The notes beneath the pieces were generated by a model. It did not search any database and had not been told where the DNA came from. It saw only the letters and a list, made by a program, of their open reading frames with translations. Shown piece by piece: positions 1 to 7,397 of a stretch of 64,000 nucleotides of DNA. Both the position numbers and the translations under genes were made by a program. This DNA is from a virus. The stretch lies in IMG/VR virus record IMGVR_UViG_3300020442_000005, positions 209,026 to 273,025 of that record. The stretch is one strand, 5' to 3'. Each line of letters begins with the position of its first letter. Position 1 is the first letter of the stretch.

Positions 1-2
1 AA

Positions 3-164
3 GAGATCCAGAATCTAGAACAGCTTTTAGAACGTGATGACTTATTAGATTATGAGAAAAAGGTTTATGAAATGGCATTGCAGATTAAAGAAGAAGAACT
101 ACAAAATTTTTTAGGTATTCCAGATGATAGAAAAAATACGAATGATAAATTATCTGAAACGTAG
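3..164 (+). CDS. 3' end of an unidentified gene
   Basis: The frame is open from the left edge to a TAG at 162-164, giving the last 53 residues of a protein that starts outside the window. The visible part is acidic and helical, rich in Glu, Leu and Lys, with no motif I recognise. The next gene starts inside its 3' end, typical of phage packing. Confidence 0.6.
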   Translation, partial: EIQNLEQLLERDDLLDYEKKVYEMALQIKEEELQNFLGIPDDRKNTNDKLSET

Positions 165-351
165 ATACGACGAGTACTCGCCAAAGAGATTAGGATCTGC
201 AATGGAGTCAATCATAAATAGACTTCTAGAAAGCGGCCACTATGAAAAAGAATTTTTATTGGACGTGATTGAAGATTTAAGTCAGCGAAAATGGACGAAA
301 GCTAAGATAGTAGCCTATCTAGACATTCTTGATGTTGAGGAGAGAACATGA
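124..351 (+). CDS. small hypothetical protein, 75 aa
   Basis: A short mixed-charge, probably helical protein with no recognised domain. The start at 124 overlaps the upstream gene by 41 bases and has no clear ribosome binding site; an in-frame ATG at 142 would give 69 aa and is equally possible. Its stop overlaps the next start as ATGA, suggesting translational coupling. Confidence 0.65.
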   Translation: MIEKIRMINYLKRRYDEYSPKRLGSAMESIINRLLESGHYEKEFLLDVIEDLSQRKWTKAKIVAYLDILDVEERT

Positions 352-650
352 AAAAAAACGGCAAGCATGAGGCTCAAGTAATTGATATAACTGAACATAT
401 CAAGAAAAGAAAGCTTCAAAACGCAATAAAGCAAGAGCAGCTCAATGATACGGAAAGCGATTTGAGCGAACTCATTGAATTAATGGAACTGGGTACCGAC
501 GATATAGCCGGAACACTAGTCGCGCGACACATATACAATGTTGACTTGTTGCCTGGAATATCAACTCAAGACTTAATGAAAGAACTTAAAATTAGAGTAG
601 TACATCACACAACTCTTTTAGAAGATCTTGAGGATAAACTTAATGATTGA
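348..650 (+). CDS. small acidic hypothetical protein, 100 aa
   Basis: The ATG overlaps the previous stop (ATGA), so the two are probably co-translated. The protein is helical and acidic, with a basic stretch near residues 10-30 and Glu/Asp/Leu-rich remainder. The C-terminal part (residues 85-100) could form a short coiled coil. I do not recognise the family. Confidence 0.75.
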   Translation: MKKNGKHEAQVIDITEHIKKRKLQNAIKQEQLNDTESDLSELIELMELGTDDIAGTLVARHIYNVDLLPGISTQDLMKELKIRVVHHTTLLEDLEDKLND

Positions 651-945
651 CCACATTGCAATCCAAGTTGAGTCTATCGAAGATTCTGTAAAATGGTATT
701 GTGATAGATTCGGCGGTGAAATATTATACTCGGACGAAACTTGGGCAATGATAGATATGGGAAACGTAAAATTGGCATTAACGATTCCATCGCAACACCC
801 GCCACACATTGCAATAAAAATTAAATCGATCGATGATTTTCCCAAAAACAAAAAAATAAAGACCCACCGTGACGGGTCTTTGTTTGTTTATCAATCTGAC
901 GATTGTGGTAATGTTATTGAATATATCTACTATCCAGAATCTTAA
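643..945 (+). CDS. VOC-superfamily (glyoxalase-like) protein
   Basis: The 100-residue product has the beta-alpha-beta pattern of one vicinal-oxygen-chelate domain. It opens with IDHIAIQV, whose His is the usual first metal ligand, has a W-Y-x-x-x-F-G-G-E segment near residue 18, and ends with the strand G-N-V-I-E-Y-I-Y, whose Glu matches the usual second metal site. VOC proteins are metal enzymes or drug-binding proteins acting as dimers; the substrate cannot be told. I chose ATG 643, which overlaps the previous stop; a TTG at 628 is in frame. A perfect terminator-like hairpin lies inside the gene at 860-883. It converges on the minus-strand gene, overlapping by 4 bases. Confidence 0.75.
   Translation: MIDHIAIQVESIEDSVKWYCDRFGGEILYSDETWAMIDMGNVKLALTIPSQHPPHIAIKIKSIDDFPKNKKIKTHRDGSLFVYQSDDCGNVIEYIYYPES
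860..883. terminator. terminator-like hairpin inside the VOC gene
   Basis: AAAGACCC at 860-867 and GGGTCTTT at 876-883 form a perfect 8-bp stem around ACCGTGAC, followed by a T-rich run. It lies 60 bases before the end of the VOC gene and 80 bases beyond the 3' end of the opposing gene, so it could act for either strand or be coincidental. Confidence 0.45.
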
Positions 946-1547
946 CCTTCGACTTCTGCAGCTGAGTCAACAACGCTTTCAGGTACTTGTTCACCCTCTT
1001 TGTCTCCACCCGGAAGATACTTGAGAATCATATCGATGCCTGGTACAACACTTAAAACTTCGCTCCAGGATAGATTGCAAAGAGAATCAGCAACTTTTTC
1101 AGCCATTTCCTCCGCCGGCTCCCCAAAAATAGTTTGCAGCTTTTGCGAAAACTCTCCATCTTTATCTAATCCCAACGTTTTTGGAATGTCCTGCACGATC
1201 AAACCTATTAGAGTTGAAGAAAACTTCTGTAGGGTTTCTTTGCAGCCACCTTTACCCATTACGATATTGGCAATATCTTTGATACCCGATTTCTCAAAGA
1301 ACTTTGTGATTGCAGTGGCACCGATTCCTTTAGGTTCAATTTTAAGCATGTCAACGACTGCTTTACCAACTGCCTTTTTAACTCCACCAAAAGCTCCATC
1401 AGCCAAATCTGTAAAGAAATCAAATATTCCTTCGTTGAGTGACCGGATTCTTTGAGTTTCTCTGTATTCCAGCAAGATTGAATGTCTTACGTATGATCTT
1501 ATTTGAGATTCAATAATAAGATCTCGTCTACTTTGCGTGTAGTACAT
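942..1547 (-). CDS. putative packaged protein with Gly-rich helical body, 201 aa
   Basis: The N terminus carries the window's recurring peptide: residues 16-27 read IRSYVRHSILLE, ending in L-x-E like a T4-type prohead-protease site. The rest contains amphipathic, Gly/Ala-rich helices (FFTDLADGAFGGV and a Val/Ala/Lys-rich repeat) that could interact with membranes, then an acidic tail. I do not recognise the domain. It is the last gene of a five-gene minus-strand run (4074 to 942). A palindromic TATAATTATA at 1573-1582 sits 25 bases upstream of its start. Confidence 0.75.
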   Translation of the reverse strand: MYYTQSRRDLIIESQIRSYVRHSILLEYRETQRIRSLNEGIFDFFTDLADGAFGGVKKAVGKAVVDMLKIEPKGIGATAITKFFEKSGIKDIANIVMGKGGCKETLQKFSSTLIGLIVQDIPKTLGLDKDGEFSQKLQTIFGEPAEEMAEKVADSLCNLSWSEVLSVVPGIDMILKYLPGGDKEGEQVPESVVDSAAEVEG

Positions 1548-1572
1548 TGTTTATACTCCTCATTTATACTTG

Positions 1573-1582
1573 TATAATTATA
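1573..1582 (-). promoter_or_regulatory. TATAATTATA box, candidate late promoter
   Basis: One of three exact copies of this palindrome in the window (also 31087 and 39383), each just upstream of a gene start. It resembles the T4 late promoter box TATAAATA. The direction is taken from the gene it precedes (start at 1547, minus strand). Confidence 0.4.
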
Positions 1583-1603
1583 TGGCTAATGAGCAAAATG
1601 TAA

Positions 1604-2335
1604 TTATTTTTTCTTTGATGACTTCTTCTTCTTGCCACCTTTCTTTTTCTTAACTACAGCCCATGATTTTGATGGAGTAGCAGAATTAACTCTTGCATGT
1701 GCCCATTGGTGTTGTGACATCCCTTTTCGCGAACCGCTGCTCGCCCAAGCTGCAAGTCCTTTTTCGAACTCTCTATATACGGAGCTACGGGTTAAACCAC
1801 GTTTGTCTGCTTTTTTATCGAGTGATTTTTTTGTTTTGGCTGAAAGTTTTTCCAACAAAATTTTGCGAACTAATGCACGTGCATAAGCCTCGTTCTTTCG
1901 TTCCTTCTTTTCCATTTTTTCTCTCCTGTTGTATGCTCTCTGTTCCAGTTCTTTGGCCTTTCCGGTTTTGCCTTGTTTCCGAAGTTTTTTGGCTTTTTTT
2001 AAATCTTCTTGGGTTTTATCTAGTTGTTTGTCCCTTTTTGATCCTTCGGGGGCACCATATTGTTTTAAGTGTCCTGACGAATCCTTTGCAGCCTCTGTAA
2101 GTTCGTCGATTTCTTCAAGCAATTCGTCTAGTGTTTCGTCAACTTCTCGTGGCCCGCCTTCAATAGCAGCGCGCTGTCCGGATGCGCCTTTTTTTGACGT
2201 GTGGCAACCGGCTTTTACATAGCCTTGACTGTCTTTCTTTTTCTTTGTCGGACTTTTAGGTTTATACTTGAGGACGTATTTTCCTTTTTTACCATCCGAT
2301 CTAGTACAATTCTGTTTAACTGTTTTATATGGCAT
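1604..2335 (-). CDS. Lys-rich protein with a phage QWAxARVNS domain and internal targeting motif
   Basis: This 243-residue, extremely basic protein has a Cys-containing N-terminal segment (residues 1-60), a charged coiled-coil middle (65-150), then the recurring motif ALVRKILLE at 153-162. The C-terminal half (165-220) has the pattern KKADKRG...REFEKGLAAW...QHQWAHARVNS, which I know as a small domain of unknown function common in large phages (usually RGxAAWxxGHRPGxxxxQWAxARVNS). The last 20 residues are almost all Lys/Ser. The charge suggests DNA contact inside a capsid (inference). Confidence 0.75.
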   Translation of the reverse strand: MPYKTVKQNCTRSDGKKGKYVLKYKPKSPTKKKKDSQGYVKAGCHTSKKGASGQRAAIEGGPREVDETLDELLEEIDELTEAAKDSSGHLKQYGAPEGSKRDKQLDKTQEDLKKAKKLRKQGKTGKAKELEQRAYNRREKMEKKERKNEAYARALVRKILLEKLSAKTKKSLDKKADKRGLTRSSVYREFEKGLAAWASSGSRKGMSQHQWAHARVNSATPSKSWAVVKKKKGGKKKKSSKKK

Positions 2336-2352
2336 TATTAACTCCTGAGATC

Positions 2353-2748
2353 CTATCGCACGCCGTGCATTGATCTTAAGGCTTCTATGTTTGGAATCTT
2401 TTGTGCTGCATTTGGTCTCACGATAGACAAAAGAACGGCCTCTAATTGAACGCGTTCTTTTTCTTCCGGGTTGAACATTCTGAAAGTCGGAGACATAAGT
2501 GGAGCGGAAGCTAGGTATTGTGGATCTATGCTTCGTATGAAATCTTGGAGATTTAATCCTTCAAATTCACCATTGTATCCACTAAAGGCAACCCTTGCCT
2601 TTTCGTAGAAATCTGGATATTTACTTTGGATATCAGCCCATTCTTGAAATTTGCCAAACCCGCCCATTGGTCGGTTGCCTCTTCGGCCGTAGCTAGAATT
2701 AAACGTCTCTAAAATAATTCTTCTAATTTGGGTTCTTGTTAATTTCAT
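2353..2748 (-). CDS. putative packaged protein, 131 aa
   Basis: The product begins MKLTRTQIRRIILETF, a clear example of the targeting peptide with I-L-E as the predicted cut site. The rest is globular with Pro, Phe and Tyr but no recognised motif. I chose ATG 2748 because GGAG lies six bases upstream; an ATG at 2751 and a GTG at 2760 are in frame. It overlaps the upstream gene's stop. Confidence 0.75.
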   Translation of the reverse strand: MKLTRTQIRRIILETFNSSYGRRGNRPMGGFGKFQEWADIQSKYPDFYEKARVAFSGYNGEFEGLNLQDFIRSIDPQYLASAPLMSPTFRMFNPEEKERVQLEAVLLSIVRPNAAQKIPNIEALRSMHGVR

Positions 2749-3635
2749 CATGAACTCCACGTCTCTGGCCGAGGACCACCTCTGTAAAATCCTATTCTCA
2801 TCTGATCAACAACATTGAAGGCTTTAGTGAATCCTTTCACCGCATCTCTCTCGTCTTGAGAATTTTTAATTAGATGATCCATCATAGAATACTTTTCAAT
2901 ATCTCTCATTACGCCTTCTCTACTGGGATTTTGTCCAGCAAAACCCATGCCAGGAACTCGATTGGTCTCGGCAACTCTTCGGAAGAACGTATAGTATCCA
3001 ACTTTGTAGGCTTGGCTTCTGTTGTATCGATCCATCGTTTTAAATCTAGGAGATCCAAACATGTCATCGTAATCAAGAATATCCTGCCATGCAATGTCGA
3101 GAGCAATTGAAAGCTCTGTTGGTCGACCATTATTGTGATATGCCGACATCAGATCTGGCTGGTAGTGTTTTTGTCGAGCCTCACCTATTATGCCTTCTTC
3201 GATTATTCGCTCACCCCGAGGCATATCCTCATCGAATCCTTGTGGACCAGGGTCTGTTTTACGGTATTCGTCAACAAGATATTCGTATGCGCCTTCTTCG
3301 AATTCTCTTTCATAGGGCGCAAAAGCATATTCATCTACGGGATGGTCATCACCATAAAACTTCATGAAGTTGTACCCCATTATGTACGCAAACTCATAAC
3401 CATCCGAATCTGCATTTAAATGTCCACCCTTGTTAAGCCAATCCATTATCTGGCCTATTAAACCTGCATGATCGATTTTATAAGCATCTGCCAGACTAAT
3501 GGCTTGCAGATGATCACTTTTTCTGCCGGTGTAGTATTGATACAATTTCTTAAGTTGATGATCTGGTATGACGTACAGCTGTTGCTCAATTGATTCTCTA
3601 ATGATCTGCCTAAGTTGTCTTTTTGTGATTTTCAT
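2748..3635 (-). CDS. putative packaged protein, 295 aa
   Basis: Begins MKITKRQLRQIIRESIEQQL, the targeting peptide in its KxTKRQLRxIIRE form. I chose ATG 3635 because of this motif and because the upstream gene stops at 3637; the same frame stays open for 57 more codons but would overlap that gene. The body is rich in Tyr, Asp and Arg and has two similar stretches of the type A-x-x-x-G-Y-x-x-F (near residues 85 and 235), perhaps an internal duplication. No family recognised. Confidence 0.75.
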   Translation of the reverse strand: MKITKRQLRQIIRESIEQQLYVIPDHQLKKLYQYYTGRKSDHLQAISLADAYKIDHAGLIGQIMDWLNKGGHLNADSDGYEFAYIMGYNFMKFYGDDHPVDEYAFAPYEREFEEGAYEYLVDEYRKTDPGPQGFDEDMPRGERIIEEGIIGEARQKHYQPDLMSAYHNNGRPTELSIALDIAWQDILDYDDMFGSPRFKTMDRYNRSQAYKVGYYTFFRRVAETNRVPGMGFAGQNPSREGVMRDIEKYSMMDHLIKNSQDERDAVKGFTKAFNVVDQMRIGFYRGGPRPETWSS

Positions 3636-3636
3636 A

Positions 3637-4074
3637 TTACCATAAATCCTTGCAAGCCCAGTGTCTAGCTGAAAGTTTATTATTCTTAGTTGATTGTAAA
3701 TCACACTTGTGTCTGGCTCTGAAGCTTTTTCGTCTTTTGGGATCTTTGTGCTGACTAAAATGCTGCATACCTCGATGTCCGTAATGGATGATTTTTTCTT
3801 TCCCATCTTGACATGCTTTTACGGTTTTCTTTTTCTTACTTCCGGCAGCAGCCCTACGCGGTTTATTACATTTCATTTTGTCTTTATCAAGTTTCTTCTT
3901 TTTTGCTTCGTCGACATCAGCTTCCCGAAGATCTGTCTCGTTTTTTGGAACGCAGTTTGGCACAAGTCGGTTTCCTTTTTTCTTCATTCCAACTTGCTTG
4001 TGGCTCTTCCAACAGGCTTCAAGAATTACTGTTCTGATTGCTCTTCGCAGCTTCATTTCATTTCTATAATTCAT
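3637..4074 (-). CDS. basic Cys/His protein with targeting peptide, 145 aa
   Basis: Residues 7-19 (MKLRRAIRTVILE) match the targeting peptide. They are followed by CWKSHKQVGMKKKGNRLVPNC, a pattern (CWKGxKxxGMKxxxGKxVPNC) I know from many phage structural proteins. The C-terminal half has HYGHRGMQHFSQHKDPKRRKSF and ends SARHWACKDLW, like a small domain shared by phages and large DNA viruses (FGxxxMxxYxxHKDxxRRxxY). The Cys/His content could bind zinc. The start may be ATG 4074 or ATG 4056; neither has a good ribosome binding site. It is the first gene of its minus-strand run. Confidence 0.75.
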   Translation of the reverse strand: MNYRNEMKLRRAIRTVILEACWKSHKQVGMKKKGNRLVPNCVPKNETDLREADVDEAKKKKLDKDKMKCNKPRRAAAGSKKKKTVKACQDGKEKIIHYGHRGMQHFSQHKDPKRRKSFRARHKCDLQSTKNNKLSARHWACKDLW

Positions 4075-4177
4075 GTGTAAAATTCCAAAAAATCATCTAT
4101 AATAATGTGTGTGTATTATATAGTCTAATTATATTCTATATACGGAATCTTCATAATTATTTACAAAGGAGTCAACT
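4075..4177. promoter_or_regulatory. divergent promoter region
   Basis: An A/T-rich gap between divergently transcribed genes. It contains several TATAAT/TAATTATA-like boxes, including TATAATAA near 4100 and TAATTATATT near 4126, so it should serve both the minus-strand packaged-protein genes and the uvdE gene. Individual sites cannot be assigned by eye. Confidence 0.5.
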
Positions 4178-5116
4178 ATGTCCGGTTCAATTAATCTTGG
4201 TTACGCATGTATCAACATGTATTTGTCAGAAACAGAAAAAAATACACCAGCTCGAACGTGTCGCAAAGCAACGTTTCTGGAAAAAGGTTTGCCTCATGTC
4301 GGTATGTTGTTCGAACAAAACATTTGCAATCTCATTGCGATTCTCAAGTGGAATTACCGCAATGGTTTCACTTTGTACCGTATGTCATCAGATATGGCTC
4401 CATGGTGTTCAGAATACAACCTAGAAGACCTTCCAAACTGGGAAACATGTAAAGACTTACTCGCCAAAGCCGGCGCGTACGCTCGCGAAACTGGACAACG
4501 TTTGTCATTCCATCCCGGGGCATTTACCGTTCTAGCAGGTAAAAATCCAGCAACACTAAAGAAATCACTCCATGAGCTTGAAATCCATGGCAAAATTATG
4601 GATACGATGGGATTACCACGTTCCCGATATGCAAAAATCAACATTCATCTTGGTGGTGCATATGGCGACAAAGACGCAGCAATTGCTCGGTTTATTGAGA
4701 ACTACAAAAAGCTATCACCAGCGGTTACTACACGTCTGACGCTAGAAAACGATGATCGACCCAATCTGTATACAACGCGTGATCTTGTTGAAAAAGTTTT
4801 TCCACACACAGGCATCCCAGTCGTGTTTGACTATCATCATCACTTATGCCATCCTGGTGACGACACAGCCGAGCAGGCTCTTGATCTTGCAGTTTCTACG
4901 TGGGGCGACGTGAAACCAGTTACCCATTATTCTGAGACTGCGCAAAAGGACAAGCCCAAAGCTGTCTTCCGTGCGCACAGCATCATGGTCGAAGGCTATA
5001 TCAATACGTACGGCCATGACATCGATTGTGTAATCGAAGCTAAAGGTAAAGAGCGCGCTGTGCAAGGTTATCTAGCTCTATACGGCAAGGAAAACACGTG
5101 TCCTGAGGTTGCGTAA
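4178..5116 (+). CDS. uvsE: UV-damage endonuclease (UvdE/UVDE)
   Basis: UvdE is a metal-dependent TIM-barrel endonuclease that nicks DNA 5' of pyrimidine dimers, 6-4 photoproducts and some other lesions. The 312-residue length fits the family. Family motifs in order: N-terminal NLGYACIN (6-13), SFHPGAF (110-116; HPGQ in most members), NIHLGGAYGDK (155-165), LTLENDD (187-193), VVFDYHHHLCHP (around 213-224) and the HYSE strand, which together supply the His, Glu and Asp metal ligands. A strong AAAGGAG precedes ATG 4178. The stop overlaps the next start. It gives the phage its own light-independent UV repair. Confidence 0.93.
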   Translation: MSGSINLGYACINMYLSETEKNTPARTCRKATFLEKGLPHVGMLFEQNICNLIAILKWNYRNGFTLYRMSSDMAPWCSEYNLEDLPNWETCKDLLAKAGAYARETGQRLSFHPGAFTVLAGKNPATLKKSLHELEIHGKIMDTMGLPRSRYAKINIHLGGAYGDKDAAIARFIENYKKLSPAVTTRLTLENDDRPNLYTTRDLVEKVFPHTGIPVVFDYHHHLCHPGDDTAEQALDLAVSTWGDVKPVTHYSETAQKDKPKAVFRAHSIMVEGYINTYGHDIDCVIEAKGKERAVQGYLALYGKENTCPEVA

Positions 5117-5487
5117 TGCCGGCCAAAAAAGTTAAAAAACCGATAAAAAACAACAATCTAGATTTTATTGCAACCTATTTGTTTGAGTATCCCGGTTCGT
5201 CTGCAACCGATGTTCGCCGAGCGCTTTGGATATATCGTAATAGAAAATGGTCAGACATCGATCAGAAAGGTTTTTCGGAAAGAACAACATACGTATCGTA
5301 TTTCCACATTTCGAAAGGACAATCCCACCGCGGTTATGCTGGAAAATTTTGGGTGAAGCGGAATAGAAACAGTTGGATACTCACTGCTGATGGATTGTAT
5401 CGCGTAAGGCAGAAATTAATTAAACGTGTACATTCAATTAATAGAAAAATTGTTAAGCAAAAAATGTGTAGGCGTGGCGCAAACTAG
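5116..5487 (+). CDS. small basic protein, paralogue of the gene at 57902
   Basis: A 123-residue basic protein. It shares with the product of 57902-58198 the pattern NLxFIATxxxxxP, then YFxxSKGxxxRxxGKxWVK and a C-terminal LTxxGxxxV strand, which looks like a winged-helix fold (inference). The function is unknown; DNA binding would fit the charge. The start overlaps the uvdE stop. Confidence 0.8.
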   Translation: MPAKKVKKPIKNNNLDFIATYLFEYPGSSATDVRRALWIYRNRKWSDIDQKGFSERTTYVSYFHISKGQSHRGYAGKFWVKRNRNSWILTADGLYRVRQKLIKRVHSINRKIVKQKMCRRGAN

Positions 5488-5488
5488 A

Positions 5489-5537
5489 TAAATTATATAT
5501 GTAAGGAGAAACCTTGCAGGTACATTATGGAGTAAAT
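5489..5537 (+). promoter_or_regulatory. conserved early-type leader, copy 1
   Basis: AATTATATATGTAAGGAGAA followed by ACCTTGCAGGT is almost identical to leaders at 37194 and 55594. An A/T-rich box, a minimal ATG-TAA pair and a strong AAGGAG site are all conserved. A TTG at 5514 and the ATG at 5538 are in frame with each other, as at the other two loci. Confidence 0.6.
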
Positions 5538-5834
5538 ATGCCGAAGAAAGTCCCAGCCCGCGCGAAAACAATCGCTTTCGCAAACCCAGAAGTCGATGCA
5601 AAAATCACTAAATTAATAAATGAAAAACGATGGCCTCTCAGTCGTTTTGACATCAGAGATCTTGCCAAACAAATCCAACGTGTTCTTGAGCCTGTGTATG
5701 TCGGACCAACAAAAGGAGTCTACTTGAAAGGAGACGCTATCAGCCGACTCACTGCAAAGGAAGACGCAGCTGCGTTAGCCGCTTTGGTTGGACGCACACA
5801 CAAAAGACTTCAACCTCATCTCTACAACAAGTAA
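5538..5834 (+). CDS. tandem paralogue A, hypothetical 98 aa
   Basis: It shares with the next gene the C-terminal pattern LAKxI...VYVGP...RLxAKEDAxALA...HLYNK, so the two arose by duplication. The protein is helical and basic, with no named family. ATG 5538 has GGAG six bases upstream; an in-frame TTG at 5514 also has AAGGAG in front and would add MQVHYGVN, a leader peptide conserved at two other loci. Confidence 0.8.
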   Translation: MPKKVPARAKTIAFANPEVDAKITKLINEKRWPLSRFDIRDLAKQIQRVLEPVYVGPTKGVYLKGDAISRLTAKEDAAALAALVGRTHKRLQPHLYNK

Positions 5835-5847
5835 CAAGGGAGACATC

Positions 5848-6135
5848 ATGCCTAATATGAATCGCGCAAAGACAGCAGCTTGCACCATTCCTGAGCTCAA
5901 AGCTGAGCTTGAGAGACACATGAATTTTCATAGACCTATCTATCAAGGTGATGTCATAGCCTTAGCAAAAGAGATTCGAGATAGTATCGTAGATATCTAT
6001 GTTGGCCCGGGTCCTCACACCGTCTTGGAATGGAAACACCGGAACAGACTCGCTGCTAAAGAAGATGCAAGGGCTCTTGCAAATGCAATCGCAGCACACC
6101 ATCGCAAAGTCAAACCACATCTCTACAACAAGTAA
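5848..6135 (+). CDS. tandem paralogue B, hypothetical 95 aa
   Basis: A duplicate of the preceding gene, most similar over the last 60 residues (VDIYVGPG, RLAAKEDARALA, PHLYNK). GGGAG lies six bases before ATG 5848. Both proteins end in the identical HLYNK, which implies a conserved C-terminal contact. The function is unknown. Confidence 0.8.
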   Translation: MPNMNRAKTAACTIPELKAELERHMNFHRPIYQGDVIALAKEIRDSIVDIYVGPGPHTVLEWKHRNRLAAKEDARALANAIAAHHRKVKPHLYNK

Positions 6136-6154
6136 GCCAAAACCTGGAGGCAAT

Positions 6155-6376
6155 ATGACAGAACAACCTAGATTCAATCCTGGCGATCGCGTCGCTGTCG
6201 AAATCACCCAAAATCCAGACGTTAAGCATGGCGACGGTGGCATTGTGGTCAACGTCCGGCAAAGCACCTACGGCGGTGGCTGGTATTATGACGTTATTCT
6301 TGATACCGGCATCAAGCTCGGTAACTATCATGAGGGAATCTTTATCAAAGAAGACAATAATCAAAACCGGAGATAA
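6155..6376 (+). CDS. small SH3/KOW-like protein, 73 aa
   Basis: The pattern FNPGDRVAVE...GDGGIVVNVR...YYDVILDTG is that of a single SH3-like beta barrel as in KOW proteins. At least ten small proteins in this window follow the same plan. AACCTGGAGG precedes ATG 6155. The role is unknown; such barrels usually bind nucleic acid or protein. Confidence 0.75.
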   Translation: MTEQPRFNPGDRVAVEITQNPDVKHGDGGIVVNVRQSTYGGGWYYDVILDTGIKLGNYHEGIFIKEDNNQNRR

Positions 6377-6377
6377 T

Positions 6378-7142
6378 ATGGCTAAAAGAAAATCAGCTCA
6401 GAAAAGATTCGACGAAATGAAGTCTCTGATAGAATCATATTCTACGGTTGAAAGAGAATTCTTTTCCTGGGATATAAAATTTATGAACGCAATGATGGAA
6501 AGAATATGGCTTGGTCAAGCGTTGTCTAAAAAGATGCGTGCCAAAATTGATGAACTAGTCGATATCGGAAAAAAAGAACTACCATTGAAGACGCCTAGAA
6601 TCGTCGAGCTGGAAAATGCAGTTCCATTTCACAACGAAAGAGAACAACAGATATTGAGAAGTTTTATTACCACTCTATATAAAAGATGGAAGCTGAGTGA
6701 AAAACAATCAAAACTTGCAGATGATCTAGTTGAGCAGGCCGGCCGACCTCCTTGGATCCCATCGGCAGAAGAGGAAGCAGACATCGATATTATTTGCACC
6801 ATTGCCGTAACTTATGACGCGATGTGGTATGGAAATAATCCATCAGCAAAACGTGTACTCGATAAGCTGCAAGATTACAAGATTCAAGGTGCCAGAATTA
6901 CATATCAGGACTACGAGTTCGCAAAGAAGAAATTCGCAGGTGGATTTAGAAAGATGAAAACACCTAGGTTTCAGAGTGGAGACAAGGCCTTCACTTCGGT
7001 TGATTGCGCCTGGAATGAACCAAAAAGATTTTGTCTTGTACTTGAAGGACCGTATGTAAAAGGCCGGCATATAGTTTATGATGTAATGCTTGACGGTACA
7101 ATTACAACAATTACCAATGATCAATTATACAAAAGGAGATAA
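6378..7142 (+). CDS. helical protein with C-terminal SH3-like domain, 254 aa
   Basis: Residues 1-190 are helical and charged. The last 60 residues (GDKAF...FCLVLEGPYVKGRHIVYDVMLDG) match the SH3-like strand pattern of the small protein at 8460 (GLVIRGPY...MYDVLIDG). So one of the free-standing barrels also exists fused to a helical domain. No enzyme motif seen. The start follows GGAGATAAT. Confidence 0.75.
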   Translation: MAKRKSAQKRFDEMKSLIESYSTVEREFFSWDIKFMNAMMERIWLGQALSKKMRAKIDELVDIGKKELPLKTPRIVELENAVPFHNEREQQILRSFITTLYKRWKLSEKQSKLADDLVEQAGRPPWIPSAEEEADIDIICTIAVTYDAMWYGNNPSAKRVLDKLQDYKIQGARITYQDYEFAKKKFAGGFRKMKTPRFQSGDKAFTSVDCAWNEPKRFCLVLEGPYVKGRHIVYDVMLDGTITTITNDQLYKRR

Positions 7143-7145
7143 CAA

Positions 7146-7397
7146 ATGTCAGCAACACAACAAGAAATCAACGATACAGTAGAGCATTTCAAGATTTTGA
7201 GAGCTGGAATGCGCCAATCGGTAGAAGTACAATTCATGCATATGGCAAAAGGCGGAGACGGCTCAGCCGCATTAGAAGGTGCAATCCGGAAGGAGTATTA
7301 CCCTACATGGACAACCGCAGACTTTCAAAAAGTGTGTGATATGATGGGCTGGGATTATAACAATGCAAGAATCCAATCACCGGAGACATCACCATGA
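7146..7397 (+). CDS. hypothetical protein, 83 aa
   Basis: A small soluble helical protein with a Gly-rich turn (KGGDGSA) and a Trp/Tyr-rich C-terminal half. AAAAGGAGATAAC precedes ATG 7146 and the stop overlaps the next start as ATGA. No family recognised. Confidence 0.78.
   Translation: MSATQQEINDTVEHFKILRAGMRQSVEVQFMHMAKGGDGSAALEGAIRKEYYPTWTTADFQKVCDMMGWDYNNARIQSPETSP

Noticed and set aside
1000-2222. Plus-strand open frames opposite the minus-strand packaged-protein genes
   Set aside because: They mirror Lys-rich genes whose complements are naturally stop-free; their products are Ser/Leu/Phe-rich with no motif, and the minus-strand frames carry the tag and known phage domains.
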